From: Planctomycetota bacterium
Lineage (GTDB): Bacteria; Planctomycetota; UBA1135; UBA2386
Assembly: GCA_020425915.1 (NCBI GenBank)
Contig: JAGQQZ010000220.1
Span: 1-6,427, forward strand
Direction of reading: 5' to 3'
DNA length: 6,427 nucleotides
Each line of letters opens with the position of its first letter. Position 1 is the stretch's first letter. This document shows, in pieces, positions 6,177 through 6,427 of the stretch. The translations under genes were made by a program, and so were the position numbers. The notes beneath the pieces were generated by a model. The model was not told the origin of the DNA and searched no databases. It saw nothing but the letters and a program-made list of their open reading frames with translations.

Positions 6177-6427
6177 TCACGCCGGCTCCGACGCGCCGAG
6201 CGCCATGTTGTCGATCAGTCGCGTCGCGCACTCGGAATCGGCATCGAACACCGCGGCCACGAGCAGCCGACCGCCGTCGCCGTTGAGGATCGGGGCGTCG
6301 ACCGGACCGAGGTCGGACGCGCGGCGCAACTCGAGGTAGTCGAGCGCGCACAGCGGCTCCGCCGCGAGCTCGGCGCGAGCCTCGGCGAGCAGCTTCTCGA
6401 CCGCACGTTCTCCCGCGTCGAAGGCTC
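6177..6427 (-). CDS. panC: Pantothenate synthetase (PanC), C-terminal part only
   Basis: PanC joins pantoate and beta-alanine using ATP to make pantothenate, the precursor of coenzyme A, in the cytoplasm. Only the last 82 residues and the TGA stop are in the window; the N-terminal two thirds, with the ATP-binding motifs, lies beyond the right edge. The visible part has the typical PanC ending: a helix rich in Ala/Glu, then ALDYLELR (fragment residues 27-34), a DLGPVD turn, a hydrophobic strand LLVAAVF, and the C-terminal signature TRLIDNM (68-74). The C-terminal domain of PanC closes over the active site. The frame is too short at the edge to show its start. The gene ends one base before the GTG of ispE, so the two are almost certainly co-transcribed. 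The family call rests on recognising this C-terminal signature, which is distinctive; the stretch between the strand and RLIDN is slightly longer than I would expect. Confidence 0.9.
   Translation of the reverse strand, partial: AFDAGERAVEKLLAEARAELAAEPLCALDYLELRRASDLGPVDAPILNGDGGRLLVAAVFDADSECATRLIDNMALGASEPA

Larger units (their letters stand above)
1825..6427 (-). other. Probable single operon panC-ispE-spoVG-DUF2520-aroDE-aroK
   Basis: Six genes on the same strand are separated by 1 base, -10, 33, -8 and -8 bases (negative values are overlaps), with no room for promoters between most of them. The promoter would lie outside the window on the right; the hairpin at aroK is the likely end. 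The unit combines CoA precursor, isoprenoid and aromatic biosynthesis with a SpoVG-type nucleic-acid-binding protein. Confidence 0.75.

Noticed and set aside
6136..6406. Two short minus-strand frames of 71 and 63 codons near the right edge.
   Set aside because: They are other frames of the panC end, whose own frame shows the DYLELR and RLIDN signatures and a stop one base before ispE.
1..6427. Frequent CGATCG, TCGA and GATC words throughout, resembling a scattered repeat.
   Set aside because: They follow from heavy use of ATC, GAC, TCG and CTCGAG-type codon pairs in GC-rich genes and show no regular spacing.

Overview
The window is a tightly packed, high-GC bacterial chromosome segment. Every gene I can support is on the minus strand, so the biological order runs from the right edge to the left: end of panC, ispE, a zinc-ribbon SpoVG-family gene, a Rossmann/DUF2520 gene, a fused aroDE, aroK, and, after a hairpin and a 117-base gap, a large exported HEAT-like protein that runs off the left edge. 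I see no RNA genes, mobile elements, CRISPR arrays or long repeats. The long open frames on the plus strand are Arg/Pro/Ser-rich shadows caused by base composition.

The organism is probably a high-GC member of the Planctomycetota or a related lineage. The reasons are indirect: an AroD-AroE fusion (the same domain order is known in Chlamydia and plants), a SpoVG protein in a non-Firmicutes-like context directly after ispE, a HEAT-repeat secreted protein, and strong GC bias at third codon positions. This is inference, since no marker gene is present.

Region 1825-6427 looks like one transcription unit. Junctions are: panC/ispE, 1-base gap; ispE/spoVG, 10-base overlap; spoVG/DUF2520, 33-base gap; DUF2520/aroDE, 8-base overlap; aroDE/aroK, 8-base overlap. 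Start codons are GTG (ispE), ATG (spoVG), GTG (DUF2520), ATG (aroDE) and TTG (aroK). A promoter for the unit must lie upstream of the right edge. A strong all-GC hairpin with the aroK stop codon in its loop marks the likely end.

Functionally the unit joins three precursor pathways: pantothenate/CoA (PanC, and possibly the DUF2520 reductase), non-mevalonate isoprenoid synthesis (IspE), and shikimate/aromatic synthesis (AroDE then AroK, three steps in two proteins). A nucleic-acid-binding SpoVG-type protein sits among them. The most unusual item is that SpoVG: a Cys4 zinc ribbon is inserted into the middle of the classical fold and an acidic tail follows. The second is the DUF2520 protein linked to panC, a candidate for a ketopantoate-reductase-like role that has not been shown here.

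Region 1-1707 holds a separate gene for an exported alpha-helical repeat protein with its own ribosome binding site, apparently unrelated to the biosynthetic unit.
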